Shown here one piece after another: positions 46,868 to 56,837 of a stretch of 64,000 nt of DNA. Below the pieces are notes generated by a model that was given only the letters and a program-made list of their open reading frames with translations, was not told where the DNA came from and did not search any database. How positions within the stretch are numbered: the stretch's first letter is position 1; the number at the start of each line of letters is the position of its first letter. The DNA is from Gigaspora rosea (taxonomy: Eukaryota; Glomeromycota; Glomeromycetes; Diversisporales; Gigasporaceae). Where the stretch lies: positions 258,525-322,524 of the forward strand of contig QKWP01000341.1 of NCBI GenBank assembly GCA_003550325.1, written 5' to 3'. A program made the translations under genes and the position numbers.

Positions 46868-47125
46868 GACAAATTAGTTTCTTCAAAGTTATATATTGAA
46901 GTTGAATATTTAGAAGTATATATTGAAGAAGTAGAATATTCAAGATTAGAAGACGAATCAATATATTCAAGATTATAAGACAAAACAATGTATTTAAGAT
47001 TGTATAATAATGAAGATTTTAAGGGTATAGTAGAAATTGAATTAGATGTGTATAATAGTGAAATAGAATATTCAAGATTAGAAAAAGTAAAATATTCAAA
47101 AGAACATAATGATGAAGAAAATCTA
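46868..47125 (+). repeat. Degenerate repeat coding E-Y-S-R-L-E phrases
   Basis: AGAATATTCAAGATTAGAAG or a close variant recurs four to five times (near 46930, 46960, 47065 and 47088). Plus-strand translation gives repeated acidic E-Y-S-R-L-E units with one stop and a frame that is otherwise largely open. No family is recognised; may be non-coding. Confidence 0.4.
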
Positions 47126-47409
47126 TAAAGTACAATAAAAATAGAGTTATATTCTATAATATTATCAAAAGTATTTTTTTCTAATTTATATCAAAATATA
47201 AAAGAATTTTCTTGATCCATTTTAATAAGCTATTACTAATCACTAAGTTAATTTTACTTTTTATATATATATTTTTTCATATTAATAAAATTCTATTATT
47301 AATTGATGATCGGTGAGTTAATCAGAAAAAATAATCTGCAATTACTAAGTAAACTTGATGCAAATTAATTAATAAAAAATTAGATTTGTAAATGTGTAGA
47401 TTTTTTTAC

Positions 47410-47632
47410 ATTTAATACTCGACCACTTGCCCATCTATATTATCTACCTGCCATCTACTTATTATTATCCACCCATCTACCACCCACCTATTTATTACTA
47501 TCCACTCACTTATTACCTACTTATTTATTATTACCTAACTCTTATTACCCACCTATTTATTACTCATCATCTGCTTGTTACCCGCTCACATTATTACTCT
47601 CACCTACTTATTAGTCATCTCAGTCATAAAAC
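47410..47632 (+). repeat. C/T-biased minisatellite
   Basis: Irregular units of CACCTATTTATTACTATC type (CCACCCATCTA, CACTTATTACC, CTATTTATTATTACC) with almost no G on this strand. A 71-codon frame rich in Y, P, L and I is only a translation of the repeat. Confidence 0.7.
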
Positions 47633-48329
47633 GAATTATTAAAGAATACAACATATAAATTCTGAACTACACCTTTCATTCAATCTACTATAAAAATAAT
47701 TTGAACAAAAGAAAATTCAGAAGTTAGCAACAGTATACACTTTATGCGCTAAAGGTTAAGGTAATTAAGCAATTGGTCAAGATAATTTGTACTTTACCTA
47801 ATAAGTAAAGTTTTGTTTTAAACTTGATTCAAACAACAATACTTACTATTAAATTTTTTTTTTAAATGCAGGCTATTTGGCCAAGTTTTAAAAATTACAA
47901 TAGATTAGATATAGAGCATGTATAAAATATGTACAATTATATACTATATTTCTGGTTTTTTATACTATCACACATGTATTACCTTTATTGATAATTGATA
48001 GTTTATTTAATTCATTTGTGTTTATTATTAAACTATGTACTGTACTAGTAAGTAGTTAATAAAAACTATATATATATTTAGAAAATCATGTTAAGTTTAG
48101 ATATTCTTTTTTTACTAACTAGATATGCATTTACAATAGCAATTAGGATTAACATATTAAAAATTGTTATGAATAATCATAATGGTGAAATTTGGAGATC
48201 TCAATTTTAAATATACAAATATTAATAAAGATACTTCTTTTTTGCTATGCAAAATAAAAAGATAGAGCTATATTACCTGTAAACTTACTATTATATTAGT
48301 TGTGTTGAACATTATTAATTTATTACTAA

Positions 48330-48452
48330 TATATTAAAGAGATCCATCTGATTACACTTTCATACTTTGTAGCTATAAGTTGAAATCTCTTAATGCAACT
48401 CAATTTCTACTTGTACCATTTCTGAGAATCATACATTTAATGTTAGATGTAT
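48330..48452 (-). pseudogene. Kinase zinc-module relic
   Basis: On the minus strand this stretch parallels the region from the zinc ribbon through F-Q-L-K-A-T-E-Y-E to I-E-W-I of the kinase modules, but is badly degraded (R-D-F-N-L...). It stops at the TA MITE that begins at 48455. Similar relics resume at 54690, beyond the nested insertions. Confidence 0.4.
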
Positions 48453-49119
48453 TATCCCTTAGATTGTAACACAGGCAAATTTGCCTGCGTATTTTAAAAT
48501 TTTTAATAAAATTTTAAATATTGATTTTAGCCATATCTTTTCTAAGTAAAAAATATTCTTTAAGTTTTGTTTTAGTAACTTTGTTATAAAATTTTTTTAA
48601 AATCATTAGAAAACTTTAATATAATAAATGTTTAAAGTTCTTGTATTAGCATTTTTACTATTAAAATTTTTCTTTAGATTTTTTCAAATTTTATATGTTC
48701 CCGTCTATAAAAAAAATCTTTACTTCTAATACAAGTCTTAATTTTTACAAGTAAATCATTAAAGTTGCAATAATGAAAGTTGTCATCCTTTATATAAACT
48801 ACAATATTGTCTTAAGAACTATAGTTCTAAAACTAAAACTAAATAAGATCGCAGAAAAATTGTAATAAAATTTTTTAAAAAATTTTTCTTAAAATTATCT
48901 ATTTTCAGCTTATATGTAACTATAATTTATTTTCTTATAATATAAAAACTAATTTTGCAAAAAAGTAATCCTTATTTTCAAATATAATTGTACAAAGTTT
49001 TATTTAATTATTTTAGTATTTTAAAAAAGTAAATCAGAGCTAAAAAAGTGCAAAAACGCAGGCAAATTTGTCTGTGTTCTACTACAATCTAAGGTAGTGT
49101 TCCAAGTTGATCAAAATTT

Positions 49120-49245
49120 TATCATTCGGTTAGTTGCCAACTATAGTTGCAACTAACCGGTTACGTATATCATGTGACCAATTTAATCGATTAGTTGGTT
49201 AGTTGATTAGTTGGTTAAGTTGGTTGGTTGGTTGGTTGGTTGGTT
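49120..49245. promoter_or_regulatory. hAT left subterminal repeats
   Basis: Repeated TCGGTTAGTTG, TAACCGGTTA, CGATTAGTTGG and then five to six consecutive GGTT units. The matching right end (54305-54450) has CAACTAACCG and GGTTAGTTGA repeats. The position next to the ends and the repetition suggest transposase binding; this is inferred by analogy with other hAT elements. Confidence 0.5.
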
Positions 49246-50362
49246 GTTTAACAAAAAAATAAAACTACACTAGGAAAACAGGCGCTGTTGTAAATCCGGA
49301 GCGAATTAAAGACGCTTAGCCCTAGATCTGTAGATCATATATGATCACGCGAGTGGGCAGACGGACAAAAATTGGCTAATGACCTGAACATATGTCCTCC
49401 GCTTCGCTTCGGACAATAATATTTTGGTAACAATATTAACTTGAATATAATTTTTTCCAAAAACCCAACTTTTTTTAACCCAATAAATTTACTATTTACA
49501 TGATACGCAAAAAAAATTTAAAAGTTGCACCAAGTTATCAATATTCGAACCTGGTTATATTTGATTAAAAGACTTAAATGTTTTGAATAATTTAAAGTTT
49601 TAATTAATAGTACATCAAATGTACGTAAATTTATTTAATAAATCGGTAGTTTGGAGTTTGACACTATTTACTGAAATAGGATATATATTTGGGTTTTGGT
49701 CACGAACCCAAATTAAGTAGAAATGCCGTTTCTCAAACCCAAACTAAATAGTAATGCTGTAATTTTAAAAAAAGGTTTGGGTCGCAACCCTAGTTAACTG
49801 CCTATTGAGCAGATATAACAATTTTGAAAGCCGTTAATAAATGAGCTTGATTGATAAAAGTCTTTAAACAAATTATAAATGTTATTTATACTTACAACTA
49901 AATCTTAAACAGTTTATGGAGTAAAATTTAATGTAAAATGAAAGGCGCCCACAAATACTTGTGAATTAAATAAGGGACCTGAAAATAACTATTTAATAAT
50001 AAATAGATACTAAAATAAGCTTAAATCGAAGCATTAATCGAATAATTATAATAACCATTATACTTACCAGGCTAATACGAGCTAAATGATCCAAAAGGCA
50101 CTCTTAACCATAAAACTTATAAGCATGGGTCATTTAGGTTCCAAATATAATTAACATTTACACTCACAATGCGAATTGAGTAACCCGAGAAGTACTATTA
50201 AGATGGGAATTTAGATTGGATCATTAATTAATTTTAAGATTTTAAACATAAATAACAAATTAAATCTTGTACCCACCAATATAATGCAGATTAAACGATT
50301 CTAATAGTGCTGTATGAAGGGCAAGCACTACATAAGATTAATTTACAGAGAATAAGTAAGAT

Positions 50363-50555
50363 TAGTGCTCGGCACAATCAAACAGTCAAATACTTGTGAT
50401 TAAGTTGGACATCAAACAAATCACATATTAACCAATACTATATATACATATATACATACGTATAATATAGTATTCATTAACCTGCACTTGTTTGATGTCC
50501 GACTTAATCACAAGTACTTGACTGTCAAATTTTTGTTTGATTGTGCCAAGCACTA
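50363..50555. mobile_element. 193-bp hAT-like MITE nested in the hAT element
   Basis: Ends read TAGTGCTCGGCACAATCAAA and, from the right, TAGTGCTTGGCACAATCAAA; the arms stay similar through ACTTGTGATTAAGT and GACATCAAACAA. Flanks AGTAAGAT and AGTAGGAT match at 7 of 8 positions, a decayed 8-bp duplication. Confidence 0.75.
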
Positions 50556-51268
50556 AGTAGGATAATAGGGGGTTTCAGAATAAACTTATTTCGAAAATAA
50601 GTAGGTGTTTAAAAAAAATCATATTTTCTGTTTAAATTCCAATCAGAAAATTAAATAAGTAATACTCGGATGATAAACGTAGATTTTTTCAATAAATATC
50701 TTCAGTAAAAGATTATGTAAACAATTAAAAATATGATTCATAGATCACTTGTTTCGAAATAAAACGTACCTATTTTATCGGACGTTGAATCATTAATTCT
50801 GAAACCCAAATATAATAATTTTAATACATACCAAATTCAAACTAATGTGAATTAAAAGGCCCAAAGCACGAAAGAACTGTTTAAAGTAAGTATTAGTAAA
50901 TGTGTATTGCAAATTTTAACAAACAAATTATTATATTCACCAAGTCCATGAGAAATAAATGAGCGGAAGCAGTTAAATAATGTTTAAATTAAAAAAAAAG
51001 AATGAATAGTCTTTTATACCATAAAATCAACTGCTTAAATTATATATAAGGTAAAATGTTCGTAAATATGATGAAGTTTAAATGATAATTGATTACCCGA
51101 ACTAAAATGGAAAGTACATTTAACAAGGATACTTACGGGATTTTAAGTGAATAATAAAACATTCTTATATCATGCTACTTAATATGAATATTATAAGTAA
51201 GATATCATTCTTATTTATGTATATCATAATAAAATGTTCAATACATAATAAATGTTTAATATATAAAA

Positions 51269-51374
51269 AACATTTAAGTAGAAAAAACATTTAAGTAGAA
51301 AAAACATTTAAGTAGAAAAAACATTTAAGTAGAAAAAACATTTAAGTAGAAAAAACATTTAAGTAGAAAAAACA
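51269..51374. repeat. 17-bp tandem repeat at the transposase stop codon
   Basis: CATTTAAGTAGAAAAAA is repeated about six times without change. On the minus strand the last unit provides the final codons F-S-T and the TAA stop at 51359-51361 of the transposase, so the array has grown directly from the 3' end of the gene. Confidence 0.85.
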
Positions 51375-53329
51375 TCAATGCTACTCATATTTTTTTTAAG
51401 AAATACCAATTGCTTTAATAGATCTGGGTCTAGTCTGGTACGTTTATCCGTTATATGATTGCCGGCATCAGAAAATAGCTGTTCAGATGGAACGGAAGAA
51501 GCCGGCACCGCAAGATATTGTCTTGCTAAAATCGCCAAAGTAGGAAAGAGAGCTTTGTGTTGGCGCCACCAAGCCAGAGGACAAGATTCTTCTTCAAGGG
51601 AAATTTCAGGTAGTTCACAATAACGGTCAAATTCATCGGGTGCAAAATTTTCTGTTCGTGAATAAGAAAAAAATGCTGCTATTTTAGGTTTTTTACGTTG
51701 ATGTAATGTTGAGGTTGTATTATTATTGTTAGTTGGTGCAGTATTATTATTAGTAGTTTGTATTGAATTTATTTCATTAAAGTGACGGCGCATAACTTGG
51801 ATCGTTGTGCGGCGTAAATCACTGGTACAGAAATTTAATTGTTTAAACCGTGGGTCGAGAAAAGAGCAGCACAGGCCCACCTCACTTGGGTCTCCCCACC
51901 TTTCAATTAAATTATCCAAAATTGTGTCTTTAACAAAGATTGCTTCATCATTTTGTCCAGTAAAGTACTTGAGCCGATGTGCGAGTTCTTCTAACATTGG
52001 AGTCATAAAACCAAGTGTTGGGTATTTGGATCCACTTAAAAATTCCGTTGCTTCATCGAAAGGAGAAAGGATTACAATGAGTTCCCCCAATACTTCAAAC
52101 TCTTCTTCTGAAAGAAGAAAAGAACTCATCGTTTCTGCTCCTCTTCTAACCTCCCTAAGAGTATGATTGTTAAGGGTTGAGTATAATTGCATAATAGCAG
52201 GTCTTAAATACACAAGACGTTCAATAGAATAAAAGGTGGAGTTCCATCTGGTGTCCACATCTTTAATAACATCTAGTGGTTCTTTTAGTCCCGGAGTAAT
52301 TTGCAACTGAGCTTCGCGAAGTTGCTTTCGTTTTTTTTCTTTTGACAAAATAGAAACTAGTGATTTGCACTTTGAAATAAGCCCATCGACTTGCTTTAGC
52401 CCTAAATTTACACTTAATTGCAATGTATGCCCAGCGCACTTAACATTAGTAATGCCCATTTGTTGTATAGCAGACTTGACATTCGCTCCGTTATCTGTAG
52501 TGATAGAAAAAATCTTTTGATAATTAATATTAAACTTATCAAGAACAGAATTAACTGATTCAACAATATCGGACGCGCAATGATCATCTAACTCCCCGAT
52601 CTCAAGTACAATCTCATGCAACTCAAATGAATCCGTAAGCCAGTGACAAGTAATTCCAAGATAACTATCATGTGCTCGTGAAGACCAAATATCAAGGGTT
52701 AAAGAAACCGTGTCAGATGTCTTTGAAATAAGATCTATTATTTGTTTTGTTGCTAAAGTATAGGTATCAAATATAATCGTTTTTATTGTACTAACACATG
52801 GCATTTTAAAACGAGAATCAAAACTTTTTAACAAAAGCTTAAAGTCATCAATTTCAACAAGATGAATAGGCTGAGTACGTGAAACTATATAGCGCACAAC
52901 TTGATGTGTAAGTTTTTTTTGAACATAAGAAGAATGAGGTTTTATCATCACTTGCTGAATCGTCTGTTGGTGAACTTTTACTGGATTATCTGCAAGTGAT
53001 TCTTTTGTAACATGATGGGTATCCCTGAGGTGATTTATTAAGTTGCTTGTTGAGCCACTCCACAAATACTCTGTATCACATCCTTCAAATGAACACTGAG
53101 CTTTTTCAACTTCTTCCTCTTGATTATTCGGGGAGAGTATTGTGCATTTATATTTTTTAAAAAATCTCCATACGAAACTTTCTGGCCTTCTTCCTTTTCT
53201 TTTTTTGACACTCTTCAAATTTGAAGTAGACGTTGAAGGTAATGCTTCACCATCACTATTATTTCTTTCTTCGTTATCGGATGAATAAAACTCATCATCA
53301 TACAAACTATCCTTCGTAGATTCTTCCAT
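51359..53329 (-). CDS. hAT-family transposase with BED zinc finger
   Basis: Intact intronless gene of 656 aa; it would cut and move the element at 49095-54455 in the nucleus. Acidic, Ser-rich N-terminus; basic K-K-R-K-G-R-R (42-48), a possible nuclear signal; BED finger with C79, C84, H100 and H105; RNase-H-like core with T-L-D-I-W (D213) and T-T-D-N-G-A-N (D279); C-A-G-H-T-L-Q-L-S (298-306); an N/T-rich insert near residues 520-545; and the C-terminal dimerisation block Y-L-A-V-P-A-S-S-V-P-S-E-Q-L-F-S (605-620), where E616 is probably the third acidic residue. Length and domain order are normal for the family. The start is the first in-frame ATG after an AT-rich upstream region. Several decayed hAT relics in this window match it at the C-terminal block. 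DNA binding probably targets the GGTTAGTTG subterminal repeats. Confidence 0.93.
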   Translation of the reverse strand: MEESTKDSLYDDEFYSSDNEERNNSDGEALPSTSTSNLKSVKKRKGRRPESFVWRFFKKYKCTILSPNNQEEEVEKAQCSFEGCDTEYLWSGSTSNLINHLRDTHHVTKESLADNPVKVHQQTIQQVMIKPHSSYVQKKLTHQVVRYIVSRTQPIHLVEIDDFKLLLKSFDSRFKMPCVSTIKTIIFDTYTLATKQIIDLISKTSDTVSLTLDIWSSRAHDSYLGITCHWLTDSFELHEIVLEIGELDDHCASDIVESVNSVLDKFNINYQKIFSITTDNGANVKSAIQQMGITNVKCAGHTLQLSVNLGLKQVDGLISKCKSLVSILSKEKKRKQLREAQLQITPGLKEPLDVIKDVDTRWNSTFYSIERLVYLRPAIMQLYSTLNNHTLREVRRGAETMSSFLLSEEEFEVLGELIVILSPFDEATEFLSGSKYPTLGFMTPMLEELAHRLKYFTGQNDEAIFVKDTILDNLIERWGDPSEVGLCCSFLDPRFKQLNFCTSDLRRTTIQVMRRHFNEINSIQTTNNNTAPTNNNNTTSTLHQRKKPKIAAFFSYSRTENFAPDEFDRYCELPEISLEEESCPLAWWRQHKALFPTLAILARQYLAVPASSVPSEQLFSDAGNHITDKRTRLDPDLLKQLVFLKKNMSSIDVFST

Positions 53330-53906
53330 TTAGATATTATAACCAAGATGTCTCTTTCACCTTTTATTATGTTAATATTGGCGTTAAAAGTACTTACATG
53401 TTATACAGGTTTCGTACAAGGTAAAATCTAGAATAAAATTTATTTATTTAATGTTCTCTTTCTTTTTTTTACATGATATATAATTTACCCATCATAGGTA
53501 TTTACACGGGTTCTTTTAAGACTAAAAGCAGATTTGTGATAGTAAACAAATGCCTTATGTTCACCAATTTTATGTGATAATATTTACCACCGGCTCCATA
53601 GCCAGTACTATACGTTCCGTTAACGATAAAATTTCCCATATTATATGTTGAGAATAATTAAATACTAAGTGTTCATTAAGAAATTTCTTGACTTTTACTT
53701 GTTGATGTATCCTTTTTTTTTTTTTTTATCATTTGATTTTTACGAATTGAGTATATTGATTAATTATGCTTATATTATTCGCATGGTTCTGATAATAATT
53801 TTTAATTGCAAAACCGTTTAATCGAATTTACTGTAAGACAAAGAATAAAACGGTCTTCAATGTATAGAATGTTTCGGCTCACCACCGTTATTAACCAACA
53901 ATTCAT
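53330..53906. other. 5' flank of the hAT transposase
   Basis: AT-rich sequence inside the hAT element, with a T run near 53712-53725. It should hold the transposase promoter, but no individual signal is convincing. Confidence 0.4.
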
Positions 53907-54035
53907 AATAGTTATTGTATGGGTTGTAGTGAATAACCCAGTTACACACGGGTTCATATTCCGTGCCGAAGGCACGGGATTTAAATATGAACCCGTGTAT
54001 GTAACGGGTTATTCAACATACCCATATAATAACTA
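53907..54035. repeat. 129-bp near-perfect hairpin inside the hAT element
   Basis: ATAGTTATTGTATGGGTTG to ATACCCATATAATAACTAT is an inverted repeat with arms of about 60 bp, including ACACGGGTTCATATT and AATATGAACCCGTGT, and a tip GTGCCGAAGGCAC. The 95-codon frame over it is a by-product. Confidence 0.75.
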
Positions 54036-54689
54036 TCTTATTGCGACCCGTACAATAAACGCTTGTTACATGACGGCAAGAAATATTTTATAATTTTTTT
54101 TCACATAATTTACGCAATAAAGATTATGCATCTATTACAAATACGTGCATACTAAAGTGGTAAAAATCAGGTGTAAATTACAAATAAGCTATGTATGCAT
54201 GACGATTAGCTTCGCCAATTTACCTGATATATACAATAATTGCGATTACATTACATAATTTACTGCTATTACTAGCGCTAGTTGTGTAGTTGATTAATAT
54301 ATGCAACCGGTTAGTTGACAACTAGTTGACAACTAACAATTAACCATAATCGAACTAGTTGATTATAAATCGGTTAGTTGATTACAAAATTTTTAAATCG
54401 GTTAGTTGAAAAGTTGTCAACTATTCGATTTTTCAACTAACGATTTGGAACACTAATCTAAGGGATACTAGAACCCCGAAATATAAATAGATAGGTCAGG
54501 TTAATTATAGGATTACTAAAAAAGGAAACATCTGTAGAAAAAACTTTAAAAATATGCAAAAAAATTATTATAAATAGAAAAGATTTGTATAAAAAATCTC
54601 ATAAATAAGCAAACTTATACCTGATCTATCTATGTATATTTCTGGGTCCTGTTTTACTAGTTGCAATTAGTATATATTTTACCAGATTT

Positions 54690-55210
54690 ATTTTAGTCTA
54701 TTAAAAAAATCTATTCGATTACACTTTTATATATTGTAGCTTTGAGTTGAAATCCTTGATGCAATTATCAGCATTCCTATTTTTACTTGCTACTTTCCTT
54801 AATGCAATTATTAACATCTCTATTTCTACTTATCTATTATTATGCTGTTATTTGAGGGTCACATGTTTGACACCAGACATTAGTTGTGTTAAACCAGTTG
54901 CAATTTGTATATATCTATTTTTAATTTATTAAAGGAATCCATTCGACTACACTTTTATATTCTGTAGCTTTAAGTTAAAATTTCTTAATCCAATTATTAA
55001 TATTTCTAATTTTACTTGCCACCTTTGTGCCGTTTTTTAAGGGTTACATGATTAACACCAGATACATTTCATATTCTGCAGCTTTAAGTTGAAATCTTTT
55101 AATTATTATTATTTTTATTTTTACTTGTCTACTCTTGTGCCATTTTCTAAGAGTCATAATATGTTTGATACCAGACATTAGATATACTATACTGGTTGCA
55201 ATTTGCACGT
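54690..55210 (-). pseudogene. Tandem kinase zinc-module relics
   Basis: On the minus strand three degraded module copies follow each other. Pieces recognisable from the kinase array are F-Q-L-K-A-A-E-Y-E (near 55100), I-K-K-F...L-K-A-T-E-Y-K-S-V-V-E-W-I-P (near 54990-54940), the Q-T-C-D-P-like region (CCAGACATT on the plus strand at 54873 and 55166), and further copies of AGTTGAAATC. Stops abound and zinc cysteines are mostly lost. This is the same exon type as in 2091-4786, in a separate place and orientation. Confidence 0.6.
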
Positions 55211-55214
55211 ATTC

Positions 55215-56739
55215 CATCAGCTCTATTTATTTAAATTTTTTTATACAAAAAATTAAATATTACAATTAGTACACATTATATGCATATACAACAAGCATTC
55301 AAGATTTATACTATTTGGCACAAAAAATACTTTGTTCTGCAATTTACTAACCTTTTTCACCTTCAGATTCAAGATTGCGCCCTTTAAGATTCAAAGAAGT
55401 TGGTATGTTGTTTTCGTATTTGTATTACTTTCTTTATTTTTAGAAACCAAGCACATCTAGATAGCACTAGAACAAAAAAAATGGAATTAATATAATACGA
55501 ATATTTGTACTATTATATTGGTGTAAATTAACTAATACTATATCTATGTTTTAAAGATCTCATATATTGCAATATAGAATAGTAAAATTAGTTGAAGCTG
55601 TTTTTGTTATTTTTAAACATAATTAATTTACTTCTAAAAATCAAAAAAACTTATAAATTTGTTGTAAAATAAGCTAAAAATGATGCATTGCAATTTACCT
55701 TAATATCTAATTAATATAGAGTTTTACTTAGTAAATACCATGTGCTTACTGAATAAAGTTATTCAAAAAAGAAGATCGATATTTACTAATTTAATAATTA
55801 GAAACTTATAGTATTATGCAATCATTTGTACTATTTTAATGCCATTTTTGTTTAAAAAATTTTGTATCTTACTTATAGACTAAAAATTTAATTCAACTTT
55901 GCATTATAAGTAACCTTCATTAATCTTAATAAGAAAAATTCTCTGATTGACTAGCAGATCATCAATTAACTTAAATTATACTTAAAGCTTTTTTTTTATT
56001 TCTTTTTTTTAGCTCACTTAAAATATATCTATTTAGCTTTATTAATTTTCCTGTTTTTTAATTTTAAATTATGATTATAGAAAGTATTAATTCCATACTT
56101 TATTTAGATTAATACCTCTGGGCTAGAAAGTTATAGAATATATGAGTTATAACTTGATCAGTAAAACCCAGAAATTTTTACTAAAAACAGGATCCCAGGC
56201 ATCTCTCATATAGGTTATAACTGATCTGTATGAATTTAGACGTTTTTGCTACCCCTAAAATCATATAAATTTGCTAAAAGTTGGATTATTATATATAAAT
56301 TTTATAGTAATTTGCTAAAAACTAAATTATAACATCTAGCATCAGGTAAATAAATATAAAGTATATTTTTTAAAACTGTAATAAAAATCTGTACAAATCT
56401 GCAACTCTGCTAATAGCTATTAAGGAATTTTTTAATTGCTGATCTTTTATCAGGAAATTTTTTTAGTACAACACTGTACAAATTTCTAAAAAAAACAATT
56501 ATTAAAAATTAATGCACATCTGCGAGATCATTGAAGAAATTTTCAATAATCTGCGCAGATTGTAAAAAATAACAAAAAAAAACAAATAATAGTAAATTAC
56601 TATATGCTCGCCTAAATATAAATGCTAGCTAAATTTTCGCATATTAAAAAAATATATTCAAATATTTATATATTTTAATAATATAATTTATTACAAATAC
56701 AAAATATTGATCAATTATAAATTTTACAAAAATAATAAA
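55215..56739. other. No gene recognised
   Basis: AT-rich sequence. TTAATTGATGATCTGC in reverse near 55965 matches the end of the fold-back element at 35871-36658. No coding domain is seen. Confidence 0.45.
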
Positions 56740-56835
56740 AAATAATATATTTTTATTAAAAAAAATTATATATTTTTATTAAAAAAATTATATATTTTTA
56801 TTAAAAAAAATTATATATTTTTATTAAAAAAAAAT
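56740..56835. repeat. AT-only tandem repeat of about 20 bp
   Basis: TATATTTTTATTAAAAAAAA in four to five consecutive units. The same unit occurs in the same orientation at 58650-58700, on the other side of the element that begins near 56838. Confidence 0.7.
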
Positions 56836-56837
56836 TA

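Larger units (their letters stand above)
49095..54455. mobile_element. Complete hAT DNA transposon, 5361 bp, TSD ATCTAAGG
   Basis: Both ends read TAGTGTTCCAA inward, and ATCTAAGG is repeated exactly at 49087-49094 and 54456-54463. It encodes one intact transposase on the minus strand (51359-53329). Subterminal zones carry many GGTTAGTTG or CAACTAACC motifs: left at 49120-49245, ending in a GGTT run, and right at 54305-54450. These are likely transposase-binding sites, as subterminal repeats are in other hAT elements. Between 49250 and 51260 no gene is seen; one smaller MITE (50363-50555) and, in the other flank, a hairpin (53907-54035) are nested in it. Exact duplications and an open transposase suggest recent insertion. 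Confidence 0.9.
48455..54465. mobile_element. TA-flanked MITE, split by the hAT element
   Basis: Left end TCCCTTAGATTGTAACACAGG with the core CAGGCAAATTTGCCTG; right end, made of 49050-49094 plus 54464-54465, is its reverse complement. TA lies at 48453-48454 and 54466-54467. Without the hAT insert this element is about 642 bp. The hAT element entered 10 bp from its right end. The termini resemble those of the larger element at 61515-62823. Confidence 0.75.

Noticed and set aside
47427..47642. 71-codon frame rich in Y, P and L
   Set aside because: It is a direct translation of the C/T-biased minisatellite.
51807..52166. 119-codon plus-strand frame
   Set aside because: It overlaps the intact hAT transposase on the other strand, which explains the open frame.
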